Source: CAZSCF01 sp964547585 (GTDB lineage Bacteria; Patescibacteriota; Minisyncoccia; Moranbacterales; UBA2206). Taken from it: 64,000 nucleotides of DNA. The notes beneath the pieces are model-generated. The model did no database searches. It was not told the origin of the DNA and was given only the letters and a program-made list of their open reading frames with translations. A program made the position numbers and the translations under genes. The DNA is taken from positions 111,742 to 175,741 of the forward strand of contig CAZJOI010000001.1 in assembly GCA_964547585.1 (NCBI GenBank), read 5' to 3'. Below are positions 1-6,306 of this stretch, one piece after another. Position 1 is the stretch's first letter. Every line of letters starts with the position of its first letter.

Positions 1-990
1 GCGAAATTTCAGGATTTATTAGATATGGCTGCTATTGTCAAAAAATATGATGGAGTTTTTGTTTTACACCTTCGAAATGAAAGAGAAAAATTAATAGAGT
101 CAATCCAAGAAGTTATAGATATTGCTAAGGAATCAGGTGCTAAGGTTCATATTTCCCACCTCAAAGTAATGGGAAAGAAAAATTGGCCATTGATGTCAGC
201 GGCCCTAGAAATGTTACAAAAGGCTTGTGAAGATGGAGCACTGATAACTTTCGATGTCTATCCTTATACAACTACAGGAACAGTTTTACATACGCTTTTG
301 CCTGACTGGGTAACTGAAGGTGGAAAATACATGATGCTGCGTCGTATTAAGGATCCATCAATCCGTCCTAAGATTATCGCCGATATGAAAAAATCTGGAT
401 TTGATTTTTCTAAAATAAAAATAGCCATTTCTCCTATTGTCAAATCTTTAGCCAAGAGAGATGTTGCTGAAAGTGCTGCTGACCAAGGCAGAGGCGTAGA
501 AGATGTTCTTTTAAATATTTTGGCGGCCTCTGAGGGACACGTTGTTGTTTCAATGGAGGTTTTGAACGATGAAAGCATTGAAAGAATCATTGCCAATCCG
601 CTTTCGATTATTTCCTCCAACAGTGCTGGCTATAATCTGGGTCACGCCAAAACAGGGGAATTCGTTCATCCTAGAAGCTTTGGAACTTTTCCTAGAGTTC
701 TGCATGAATATATTCTGAGAAGACAAATTATCAGCTGGGAAGAAGCTGTTCGAAAAATGACAAGTTTTCCAGCTGAAAGATTCGGAATTTTAAAAAGAGG
801 AAAAATAGAAGAAAAATATTTTGCCGACATAACTATTATTGATAGAGATGAGATACAAGACCTTGCAACGGTCGAAAACCCCTATCAATACAGCAAAGGA
901 GTCAAGTTTGTTTTAGTTAATGGAAAAGTGGCCATGGATAATGGAAAATATTTGGGAATCAAAAATGGCTCAGTGCTGAAGCGGGATTAG
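1..990 (+). CDS. N-acyl-D-amino-acid deacylase-like amidohydrolase, 5'-truncated
   Basis: The reading frame is open from base 1, so the gene begins before the window; about 329 C-terminal residues remain. The family is metal-dependent amidohydrolases that release D-amino acids from N-acyl-D-amino acids. Visible family landmarks are HISHLK (metal-site His region), the HPRSFGTFPRVL stretch and the C-terminal EKYFADITIID beta-sandwich segment. Where D-aminoacylases usually have a catalytic Asp in an S-D-G motif, this protein reads SSNSAG, so the Asp appears to be Asn. Activity may be altered. The gene lies 76 bp upstream of murD, but no functional link can be read from the sequence. Confidence 0.75.
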   Translation, partial: AKFQDLLDMAAIVKKYDGVFVLHLRNEREKLIESIQEVIDIAKESGAKVHISHLKVMGKKNWPLMSAALEMLQKACEDGALITFDVYPYTTTGTVLHTLLPDWVTEGGKYMMLRRIKDPSIRPKIIADMKKSGFDFSKIKIAISPIVKSLAKRDVAESAADQGRGVEDVLLNILAASEGHVVVSMEVLNDESIERIIANPLSIISSNSAGYNLGHAKTGEFVHPRSFGTFPRVLHEYILRRQIISWEEAVRKMTSFPAERFGILKRGKIEEKYFADITIIDRDEIQDLATVENPYQYSKGVKFVLVNGKVAMDNGKYLGIKNGSVLKRD

Positions 991-1066
991 GTTAGGAGGT
1001 CAAAATATTTTGCGGAAACATTAATCGTTGCTGTTTTTTTGGTTTTAAGCTTAAAACTTAGCGAAG

Positions 1067-2467
1067 ATGAAAATTAAAGATCTCAAAGGTAAAAAAATAA
1101 CTGTGATGGGGCTAGGACTCTTGGGTGGAGGTCTGGCCGTTGTTCGTTTTCTACATGAAGCCGGAGCCAGGGTCATTGTTACTGATATAAAATCCAAAGA
1201 AGACCTAGTGCCTTCAATTGAAAAATTGAAAGATCTGAAAAATATAGAATATGTTTTGGGACAACATCGCGTTGAAGATTTTGTAAAAGTTGATATGATA
1301 GTCAAGAATCCAGCTGCGCGCTGGGACAACAAATATATAAAATTAGCCTTAGAAAATAATGTTCCTGTAGAGATCGATTCTAGCTTGTTCTTTAAGCTTT
1401 GTAAAAATACGATCGTAGGTGTTACGGGAACAAAAGGAAAAACTACAACGTCAAGTTTGATATATGAAATTTTAAAGACAGCTGGAAAAAATGTGGTCAA
1501 GGTTGGTATTGATAAAATTTCTGTTTTAGATAAGCTAAAAGAATTGAAAAAAGACAGTATTGTTGTTTTCGAGCTCTCGAGCTGGAGACTCAGTGCTTTG
1601 GGAATGTACGGGATTAGCCCACACGTGGCCGTTTTTACTAATATTTATCCAGATCATCTCAACTATTACAAGACATTAGCCGGTTATATTGGAGATAAAA
1701 AATTTATTTTTTCCAGTCAAAAAGTAACGGATTTTTGCATAATCAACAGTGATGATAGGGCTTTGCAAAAAATGATTTCTGAAATAAAATCACAAATCAT
1801 CAAATTTTCTCGCGAGAAAATTGAGCGAGGCAGGTCGGTCTATATGGATGAGGAAAAAATTTATCTTAATAATGGAATTGACGAAAAAAGAATAGTTGAT
1901 ATTTCGGAGATAAAATTAAAAGGACAGCATAATTGGGGAAACATTATGGCAAGTATCGGAGCGACCTACGTATTGGATATTAAAGTTGAAAGTATGCGCA
2001 AGGCTATTTTGAATTTTGTAAAAGCTCCCTCGCAAAGGCTGGAATTTATTCGAGAATTTGAAGGTATTCAATATTATAATGATACGGCCGCGACTACTCC
2101 AGAAAGCGCTCTTTTAGGCATCAATTCGTTTGAGGAGCCAATTATTTTGATTTGCGGCGGAGCTGATAAAAATTTAGATATGTCGGAATTGGCCAAAACT
2201 ATCTGTGAAAGGGTTAAGGGTGTAATTTTTTTGAAAGGAGAGGCGAGTGATAAAATTATTTCAGAAATGAATAATCTTTTTTGTGATGCCGAGAAAAAAA
2301 GATTCCCTATTGTTGAATCAATGAAAAAAGCCGTAGAAGTTGCTAGGTCAGTTGCCGAACCAGGAGATGTGATTTTGCTTTCTCCAGGAGCTGCCAGTTT
2401 TGGAATTTTTGTCAACGAGTTTGATCGGGGAGAGAAATTTGTGAAGGAAGTGAAAAGTTTAAAGTAA
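1067..2467 (+). CDS. murD: UDP-N-acetylmuramoyl-L-alanine--D-glutamate ligase
   Basis: Cytoplasmic Mur ligase that adds D-Glu to UDP-MurNAc-L-Ala in peptidoglycan precursor synthesis. The N-terminal Rossmann-like segment (VMGLGLLGGG) binds the UDP substrate. The ATP loop GVTGTKGKTTT lies near residues 118-128, the central domain contains TNIYPDHLNYY, and the C-terminal ligase domain ends in LLSPGAASFG...FDRGEKF, typical of MurD. At 466 residues it is full length. It lies outside the division cluster at 40-45 kb, which holds murF. A 16-bp perfect palindrome (GTTTTAAGCTTAAAAC) lies just before the start codon. Confidence 0.93.
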   Translation: MKIKDLKGKKITVMGLGLLGGGLAVVRFLHEAGARVIVTDIKSKEDLVPSIEKLKDLKNIEYVLGQHRVEDFVKVDMIVKNPAARWDNKYIKLALENNVPVEIDSSLFFKLCKNTIVGVTGTKGKTTTSSLIYEILKTAGKNVVKVGIDKISVLDKLKELKKDSIVVFELSSWRLSALGMYGISPHVAVFTNIYPDHLNYYKTLAGYIGDKKFIFSSQKVTDFCIINSDDRALQKMISEIKSQIIKFSREKIERGRSVYMDEEKIYLNNGIDEKRIVDISEIKLKGQHNWGNIMASIGATYVLDIKVESMRKAILNFVKAPSQRLEFIREFEGIQYYNDTAATTPESALLGINSFEEPIILICGGADKNLDMSELAKTICERVKGVIFLKGEASDKIISEMNNLFCDAEKKRFPIVESMKKAVEVARSVAEPGDVILLSPGAASFGIFVNEFDRGEKFVKEVKSLK

Positions 2468-2542
2468 CTATGGACAAAAAAGAACCAGTTTGCTAGAATT
2501 AAATTTAGTTTTTGAATTTGATTTGGGTTCTTAGCTCAGTTT

Positions 2543-2682
2543 CCGCCGGAGGCGGACAAGGTCCGAGCGCTGTAATAGTGAAAGTATATAATCCGAGTTT
2601 GATTTAAGGAACTCAGTTCCCGCCGGAGGCGGACAGGGTACGAGCGCTGTAATAGTGAAAGTATATAATCCGAGTTTGATTT
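2543..2682 (+). repeat. Tandem duplicate of tRNA-Ala promoter and 5' end with inserted palindrome
   Basis: Two 63-nt units (2543-2605 and 2620-2682, period 77 nt) differ at only two positions. Each starts with a CCGCCGGAGGCGG palindrome, ends in TATAATCCGAGTTTGATTT, and is preceded by a fragment of the tRNA-Ala 5' end (GGGTTCTTAGCTCAGTT at 2525-2541; ACTCAGTT at 2611-2618). The second unit abuts the intact tRNA-Ala, and its TATAAT sits where a tRNA -10 box should be. The array therefore looks like repeated copies of promoter plus tRNA start, with the tRNA body replaced by a palindrome. Confidence 0.75.
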
Positions 2683-2755
2683 GGGCTCTTAGCTCAGTTG
2701 GTAGAGCGCCTCGCTTGCACCGAGGAGGTCAGGAGTTCGAATCTCCTAGAGTCCA
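2683..2755 (+). tRNA. tRNA-Ala(TGC)
   Basis: The sequence folds as a full cloverleaf of 73 nt. The acceptor GGGCTCT pairs with AGAGTCC and includes G3-U70, the alanine identity pair. The anticodon stem CCTCG/CGAGG holds loop CTTGCAC with anticodon TGC, and the T arm is AGGAG TTCGAAT CTCCT. CCA is not encoded in full (CC then G). A TATAAT box lies about 16 nt upstream in the flanking repeat. Confidence 0.95.
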
Positions 2756-2770
2756 CCGTAGGATAGATAT

Positions 2771-2845
2771 GGGCGTATAGCTCAGTTGGTTATCTGCCTG
2801 CCGGTAGACAGGGAGTGCGCCCGCCTAGGCGGGTAATGATGAGGT
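2771..2845 (+). pseudogene. Interrupted tRNA relic (5' part), with two inserted palindromes
   Basis: The sequence starts as a normal tRNA (GGGCGTATAGCTCAGTTGGTTA) with an Ile-like D arm. A palindromic CTGCCTGCCGGTAGACAGG follows in the D loop, then GAGTGCG, then a second palindrome CCCGCCTAGGCGGG where the anticodon loop should be, then TAATGATGAGG. There is no T arm and no 3' acceptor strand. The same interrupted body recurs after the gap at 3125-3202, there with an intact 3' half. It cannot encode a functional tRNA as assembled. Confidence 0.65.
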
Positions 2846-2871
2846 TAACATAAAAATAAATTAAAATTTTA

Positions 2872-2945
2872 GGGCGATTAGCTCAGTTGGTTAGAGCGCG
2901 TCACTGATAATGACGAGGTCTCAAGTTCGAATCTTGAATCGCCCA
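2872..2945 (+). tRNA. tRNA-Ile(GAT)
   Basis: Complete cloverleaf of 74 nt. The acceptor GGGCGAT pairs with ATCGCCC, the D arm is GCTC...GAGC, the anticodon stem GTCAC/... carries loop CTGATAA with anticodon GAT, and the T arm is TCAAG TTCGAAT CTTGA. CCA is not encoded: the sequence continues CCCATG, and the ATG of the GIY-YIG ORF starts 3 nt after the discriminator base. Confidence 0.95.
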
Positions 2946-2948
2946 CCC

Positions 2949-3114
2949 ATGTTTTTTACATATGTATTGGAAAATTCCAATGCAAAAAGATATATAGGTA
3001 GCACAAATAATCTTGAAAAAAGATTGTTTTTTCACAACGATATTTCTCCAGAAAGAGCCAAATTTCATAAAACGACTTACAAGAAAGGTCCCTGGAAAGT
3101 TATTTTTGAAAAAG
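2949..3114 (+). CDS. GIY-YIG nuclease domain protein, 3' end lost in gap
   Basis: About 55 residues are visible before the gap at 3115. FTYVLEN and RYIGSTNNLEKRL match the two conserved strands and the catalytic Tyr/Arg region of single-domain GIY-YIG nucleases (UvrC/homing-endonuclease fold). A start at 2949 rather than upstream avoids translating through tRNA-Ile. After the gap the sequence is tRNA-like, so the true C-terminus is missing. Sitting between a tRNA and two interrupted tRNA copies, it could take part in rearrangements there; this is inference. Confidence 0.65.
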
Positions 3115-3124
3115 NNNNNNNNNN

Positions 3125-3202
3125 CTGCCTGCCGGTAGACAGGGAGTGCGCCCGCCTAGGCGGGTAATGACGAGGTCCCAAGTTCGAATCTTGGTACGCC
3201 CA
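3125..3202 (+). pseudogene. Interrupted tRNA relic (3' part)
   Basis: After the gap the same pair of palindromes seen at 2794-2834 reappears, followed here by TAATGACGAGG, a good T arm (CCAAG TTCGAAT CTTGG) and TACGCCC plus discriminator A. TACGCCC is the exact complement of the GGGCGTA at 2771, so 2771-2792 and 3125-3202 look like the ends of one tRNA, or of two copies of one gene. The anticodon loop is replaced by CCCGCCTAGGCGGG, leaving no anticodon. Confidence 0.65.
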
Positions 3203-3213
3203 CAGGTTAATAT

Positions 3214-3242
3214 TTGACAGAACATATAAAATAAGATAATAT
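3214..3242 (+). promoter_or_regulatory. Sigma70-type promoter for secE-nusG
   Basis: TTGACA at 3214-3219 and TAATAT at 3237-3242 are separated by 17 nt. The predicted start of transcription is about 40 nt upstream of the secE start codon. Confidence 0.7.
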
Positions 3243-3254
3243 TTCAGTGTAATA

Positions 3255-3274
3255 AAAAGCCCCAAAGGGCTTTT
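3255..3274 (+). terminator. Hairpin in the secE leader
   Basis: AAAAGCCC CAAA GGGCTTTT is a perfect 8-bp stem lying between the promoter and the secE start. It could stop read-through from the tRNA region or act as an attenuator. The downstream run is A rather than T, so a terminator role on the plus strand is weak. Confidence 0.5.
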
Positions 3275-3289
3275 AAAAAGGCTCAAAAT

Positions 3290-3478
3290 ATGATAAATAA
3301 AATAGCTCAATTTTTGAGAGAAGCTAAGGCCGAACTTCTAAAAGTTAATTGGCCAACCAAAAAGCAAACTATAACTTACACAATTGCCGTTATTGGAGTA
3401 AGTATTGTTGTAGCGGCCTTTTTGGGTAGCTTGGATTATTTTTTCAATTATTTATTGAAAGTAGTTTTGATTAAATAA
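3290..3478 (+). CDS. secE: Preprotein translocase subunit SecE
   Basis: A 62-residue single-span membrane protein of the SecYEG channel. The conserved amphipathic segment EAKAELLKVNWPTKKQT precedes one hydrophobic helix (about residues 31-56). Length and order match minimal bacterial SecE, and it is followed 18 nt later by nusG, as in most bacteria. Confidence 0.95.
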   Translation: MINKIAQFLREAKAELLKVNWPTKKQTITYTIAVIGVSIVVAAFLGSLDYFFNYLLKVVLIK

Positions 3479-3496
3479 ATTTCACACAACATTTAT

Positions 3497-4042
3497 ATGG
3501 CCAAACAAACACAACATCATGGAAGAGCTTGGTATGTTATCCATACTTATAGCGGATATGAAGATAACGTTGCCAGAAATCTCAAGCAAAGAATCGAATC
3601 CATGGATATGCAGGATTTGATTTTTGATGTGATGGTTCCAATTGAAAAGAAGATAAAAATTAAAGCCGGGAAAAGAACAGTCGTTGAAGAAAAAATTTAT
3701 CCTGGCTATGTTTTGGTAGAAATGGTGGTAACTGATGCTTCTTGGTATGTTGTCAGAAATACTCCGAACGTAACTGGTTTTATTGGCCTAGGTACAACTC
3801 CAACTCCAGTTGATCCAGCTGAAATTGAAGCTTTAAAGAAGAGGATGGGCGTAGCTGAACCGAAGTACAAGATCGACGTTAAACAAGGCGATGCAGTAAA
3901 GATTGTTGACGGACCCTTTAAAGATTTTGACGGAAAAGTTGATGAGGTTGATGAAGAAAAAGGAAAAGTAAAAGTATTTGTTTCCATCTTTGGAAGAGAA
4001 ACACCGGTAGAATTGGACTTTTTGCAAATTAATAAAATATAG
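3497..4042 (+). CDS. nusG: Transcription termination/antitermination factor NusG
   Basis: 181 residues. The N-terminal NGN domain (WYVIHTYSGYEDNVARNL, then YPGYVLVEM) binds RNA polymerase. The C-terminal KOW domain (GDAVKIVDGPFKDFDGKV) contacts NusE/Rho or nascent RNA. The protein is full length. The secE-nusG-rplK-rplA order is the standard bacterial arrangement. Confidence 0.96.
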   Translation: MAKQTQHHGRAWYVIHTYSGYEDNVARNLKQRIESMDMQDLIFDVMVPIEKKIKIKAGKRTVVEEKIYPGYVLVEMVVTDASWYVVRNTPNVTGFIGLGTTPTPVDPAEIEALKKRMGVAEPKYKIDVKQGDAVKIVDGPFKDFDGKVDEVDEEKGKVKVFVSIFGRETPVELDFLQINKI

Positions 4043-4049
4043 GTGGGCT

Positions 4050-4203
4050 TCCCGCACCAAATTCCGAAGTTTATTTTTCTGATAAAAATGAATTTGCTTC
4101 GCGGAATCGCCTGCGGCTTAGCTAAAAAGTAATAAATAGATTAAATTATAGAATTGGTGCGGGATGCTCATGTTTGTAGCTACTCGTACCTCGTAGACAA
4201 ACA
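4050..4203 (+). promoter_or_regulatory. Structured leader of rplK with long inverted repeat and start-codon hairpin
   Basis: TCCCGCACCAAATTC at 4050-4064 pairs with GAATTGGTGCGGGA at 4151-4164 (14 pairs, one bulged A), enclosing about 86 nt. A second hairpin pairs TGTTTGT (4171-4177) with ACAAACA (4197-4203), so the first base of the rplK start codon is in the stem. No Shine-Dalgarno sequence is evident. This could be ribosomal-protein autoregulation, or an inserted inverted-repeat element. It is not the classic L1-binding motif as far as I can see. Confidence 0.55.
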
Positions 4204-4629
4204 TGGCAAAGAAAATTAAAACTATTATCAAATTACAAATTGAGGCTGGTAAAGCCAACCCGGCACCTCCAGTTGGTCCAGCCCTGGGTCAACACGGAAT
4301 TAATATTCAGGAATTTTGTTCCAAATTTAATGAATCAACCAAGGACAAGATGGGAGATATTATTCCAGCTGAGATAACTGTTTTTGAAGACAGGAGTTTT
4401 ACTTTTGTTTTGAAAACTCCTCCAGCTTCTGATCTTTTGCGAAAAGCAGCCGGTGTTTCTAAAGGTTCTGGCAATCCTTTGAAAAATAAAGTNNNNNNNN
4501 NNAATTAGCCAGGAAAAGTTGAGAGAAATTGCTGAAAGAAAACTTCCTGATCTCAATGCTAATGATGTGGATGGCGCCATGAAAATAATTGGAGGAACAG
4601 CTCGCAGCATGGGCATAAAAATTGAATAA
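4203..4629 (+). CDS. rplK: 50S ribosomal protein L11 (contains a scaffold gap)
   Basis: L11 binds 23S rRNA at the GTPase-associated centre. The N-terminal domain (KLQIEAGKANPAPPVGPALG, then GINIQEFCSKFNEST) precedes the gap at 4493-4502. After the gap the C-terminal domain continues (ISQEKLREIAERKL...GTARSMGIKIE) to a TAA at 4627-4629. The two halves are in different frames in this sequence because the N run is a placeholder, not because of a real frameshift. Confidence 0.93.
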
Positions 4630-4650
4630 TAAATTTTTTAATTAGTGGGA

Positions 4651-4671
4651 GTTCTTCGATAAACTCAGAAC
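4651..4671 (+). repeat. Dispersed hairpin repeat before rplA
   Basis: GTTC TTCGATAAACTCA GAAC matches the loose pattern of a widespread small palindromic repeat (ends pair, core TCGA..AA.CTCA). A second member in this window is at 55531-55552. An outer GTGG/CCAC pair (4645-4681) extends the stem, leaving the hairpin about 20 nt upstream of the rplA ATG. Confidence 0.5.
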
Positions 4672-4691
4672 GTTTGCACCACAAAAACAAT

Positions 4692-5363
4692 ATGAAACGT
4701 GGAAAAAAATATAGAGCAGTTGCTGAAAAAGTAGATAAAAACAAAACCTACTCTGTTGAAGATGCAGTCAAGATTATTAAAGAAAGTAAAACGGCTAAAT
4801 TTGACGAGTCGGTGGAACTGCATATTAAAACTAATATTGATTCCAAAAAAGGTGATCAAATAATCAGGGGCACTGTTGTTTTGCCTCATGGTAGTGGAAA
4901 GACCAAGAGAGTGGCTGTAATCACGTCCAATGCTCAAGATGAGGCCAAAAGGGCAGGCGCGGATATTGTTGGCGGAGAAGAACTTATTGAAAATTTTTCC
5001 AAGAAGATAGATTTTGATGTCTTAGTGGCTACCCCTGAAATGATGCCAAAATTGGCCAAGGTGGCTAAAATACTTGGACCCAAAGGATTAATGCCAAACC
5101 CAAAAACTGAGACAGTGACAACAAAAATAAAAGAAACCGTCGAAGCTTTAAAAAAGGGTAAGGCGGCCTACAAAAATGATGATTCTGGTAATGTTCATCA
5201 AACAGTAGGAAAGATTTCTTTTGCAGATGAAAAACTTGTAGAAAATATTAAAATTTTTATTGAGAATTTAGAAAAAAGCAAACCAAGTGGACTTAAAGGA
5301 AAACTTTTTTCTAACATTACATTGTGTTCCACTATGGGGCAGGGAGTAAGGATAACCTCCTAG
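4692..5363 (+). CDS. rplA: 50S ribosomal protein L1
   Basis: L1 forms the mobile stalk near the E site and in many bacteria represses its own operon. The protein is 223 residues from the ATG at 4692 (MKRGKKYRAVAEKVD). The TTG 18 nt earlier is less likely. The signature around LGPKGLMPNPKTETVT and the C-terminal FSNITLCSTMGQGVRI are typical. It follows rplK by 62 nt. Confidence 0.95.
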   Translation: MKRGKKYRAVAEKVDKNKTYSVEDAVKIIKESKTAKFDESVELHIKTNIDSKKGDQIIRGTVVLPHGSGKTKRVAVITSNAQDEAKRAGADIVGGEELIENFSKKIDFDVLVATPEMMPKLAKVAKILGPKGLMPNPKTETVTTKIKETVEALKKGKAAYKNDDSGNVHQTVGKISFADEKLVENIKIFIENLEKSKPSGLKGKLFSNITLCSTMGQGVRITS

Positions 5364-5414
5364 TAATTTTTTCAAAGCCTATTTGAAGGGCCTTGATGTT
5401 TTTAATTTTTTTAA

Positions 5415-5430
5415 GGAGCCAGCCGGCTCC
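5415..5430 (+). repeat. Palindrome before the first dNMP kinase gene
   Basis: GGAGCC AGCC GGCTCC is a perfect 6-bp GC-rich stem. It overlaps an AAGGAG (5413-5418) and sits 10 nt before the start codon at 5441. Confidence 0.5.
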
Positions 5431-5440
5431 ACGTAAAAAA

Positions 5441-6070
5441 ATGGCTCAAAAAATCATTATCGGACTTTTAGGTGAAACTGGTTCTGGAAAAGACACAGTA
5501 GCTAAATATCTTGAGGAAAAATACGGAGCAAGGCTAATGCGATTTGCAGATCCAATTAAAGATACCCTATCGATTTATTTTGATAAACTTTCCAAGGAAG
5601 ATCAGGCTTGGTTGTATCTGGTTTTCAAGAATCGTTTTGGTGAGGACATTCTCTCTAAGGCTATGGCAAAGAGAGTGGACGATGAAAAGAAACAATTACT
5701 TGTTATTAACGGTGTTAGAATGCCATCTGATTATGATTTTGTGAAAAAATATCCAAATTCACAAGTACTTTACATTACGGCTTCGGAAAAAACGCGTTGG
5801 CAGCGAGTTACATCAAGAGGTGAAAAAAGTGATGATAATATTGATATTGAAAAATTCAGAAAATTAGACCAAGAAGAAACAGAAATTCATGTGCCAGAAA
5901 TTGGGGCTAAGGCCGATAAAACCATCCACAATGAAAAAGATTTGAACTATCTTTTGACTGAAGTAGACCAATATATGAAAGAATTGGGGCTAGGAAAACA
6001 TTCTAATAATATTGAGGTAAATGAGGTTAGGGAAGAGCACTTGATTATCGGAAAACTGCCTATGTTTTAG
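5441..6070 (+). CDS. P-loop (deoxy)nucleoside monophosphate kinase-like protein
   Basis: 209 residues from the ATG at 5441. Upstream in-frame ATGs add an unconserved, hairpin-encoded tail. GLLGETGSGKDTVAKYL is a Walker A loop of the adenylate/dNMP-kinase type, and FADPIKD and VINGVRMPSDYDF fit the nucleotide-kinase fold seen in phage-type dNMP kinases. It opens a run of genes for dTTP synthesis, so a dCMP/dTMP kinase role is likely but inferred. It resembles the neighbour at 6307 only in the P-loop and general plan. Confidence 0.65.
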   Translation: MAQKIIIGLLGETGSGKDTVAKYLEEKYGARLMRFADPIKDTLSIYFDKLSKEDQAWLYLVFKNRFGEDILSKAMAKRVDDEKKQLLVINGVRMPSDYDFVKKYPNSQVLYITASEKTRWQRVTSRGEKSDDNIDIEKFRKLDQEETEIHVPEIGAKADKTIHNEKDLNYLLTEVDQYMKELGLGKHSNNIEVNEVREEHLIIGKLPMF

Positions 6071-6085
6071 GAGAAAAAAATCTTC

Positions 6086-6118
6086 AAGACTCGCCTAATC
6101 GGCGGGTCTTTTGTTTTT
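6086..6118 (+). terminator. Rho-independent terminator
   Basis: AAGACTCGCC (6086-6095) pairs with GGCGGGTCTT (6101-6110) with one G-U pair and is followed by TTGTTTTTT. It ends the rplK/rplA/kinase unit. Confidence 0.85.
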
Positions 6119-6171
6119 TGACTAAAACTAAGTAAAATAGTAAAATTATAAAACAAGCCTAAGGAAAAAAT

Positions 6172-6237
6172 ATGCCCAGTAGTGAAACTTCGACTGGGCT
6201 TTGCCCAAAAACAGTTGATAGAAAATACAAAAAATAA
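6172..6237 (+). CDS. 21-residue upstream ORF in the inverted-repeat element, copy 1
   Basis: ATG at 6172 is preceded by AAGGA with about 6 nt spacing, the best ribosome site near the downstream kinase gene. It reads MPSSETSTGLCPKTVDRKYK and one more Lys before TAA. Copy 2 (50551-50619) encodes MPSSEILTGLCPK at its start, so the peptide is shared. Part of that sharing follows from the repeat DNA itself. It may be a leader peptide or only the duplicated start codon left by insertion. Confidence 0.4.
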   Translation: MPSSETSTGLCPKTVDRKYKK

Positions 6238-6305
6238 TTAGTGGTTTTTATTTAGAAGCTTTGTCGTCATAAATTATTTTATATCGTCGAAGTTCTACTA
6301 CTGGG
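6175..6305 (+). mobile_element. 131-bp inverted-repeat element at a start codon, copy 1
   Basis: The terminal arms CCCAGTAGTGAAACTTCGAC (6175-6194) and GTCGAAGTTCTACTACTGGG (6286-6305) pair over 18 of 20 positions. An internal hairpin TGGGC TTT GCCCA lies at 6195-6207. The element is flanked by TATG on both sides (6171-6174 and 6306-6309), a possible 4-bp target duplication whose right copy supplies the start codon of the gene at 6307. A related copy is at 50554-50677. It encodes no transposase, so it may be a MITE-like element or a structured RNA leader. Confidence 0.7.
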
Positions 6306-6306
6306 T

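Noticed and set aside
2771..2845. Group I or archaeal-type intron in the tRNA
   Set aside because: The inserts are 14-20 nt palindromes without group I core sequences or a bulge-helix-bulge motif; one removes the anticodon loop itself.
3077..3310. ORF on the minus strand across the gap and tRNA relic
   Set aside because: Antisense translation of tRNA sequence and N bases; no protein-like features.
4203..4629. A real frameshift in rplK (and similarly in the 53003 gene)
   Set aside because: Each frame change coincides with a 10-N placeholder gap, and both halves are normal protein.
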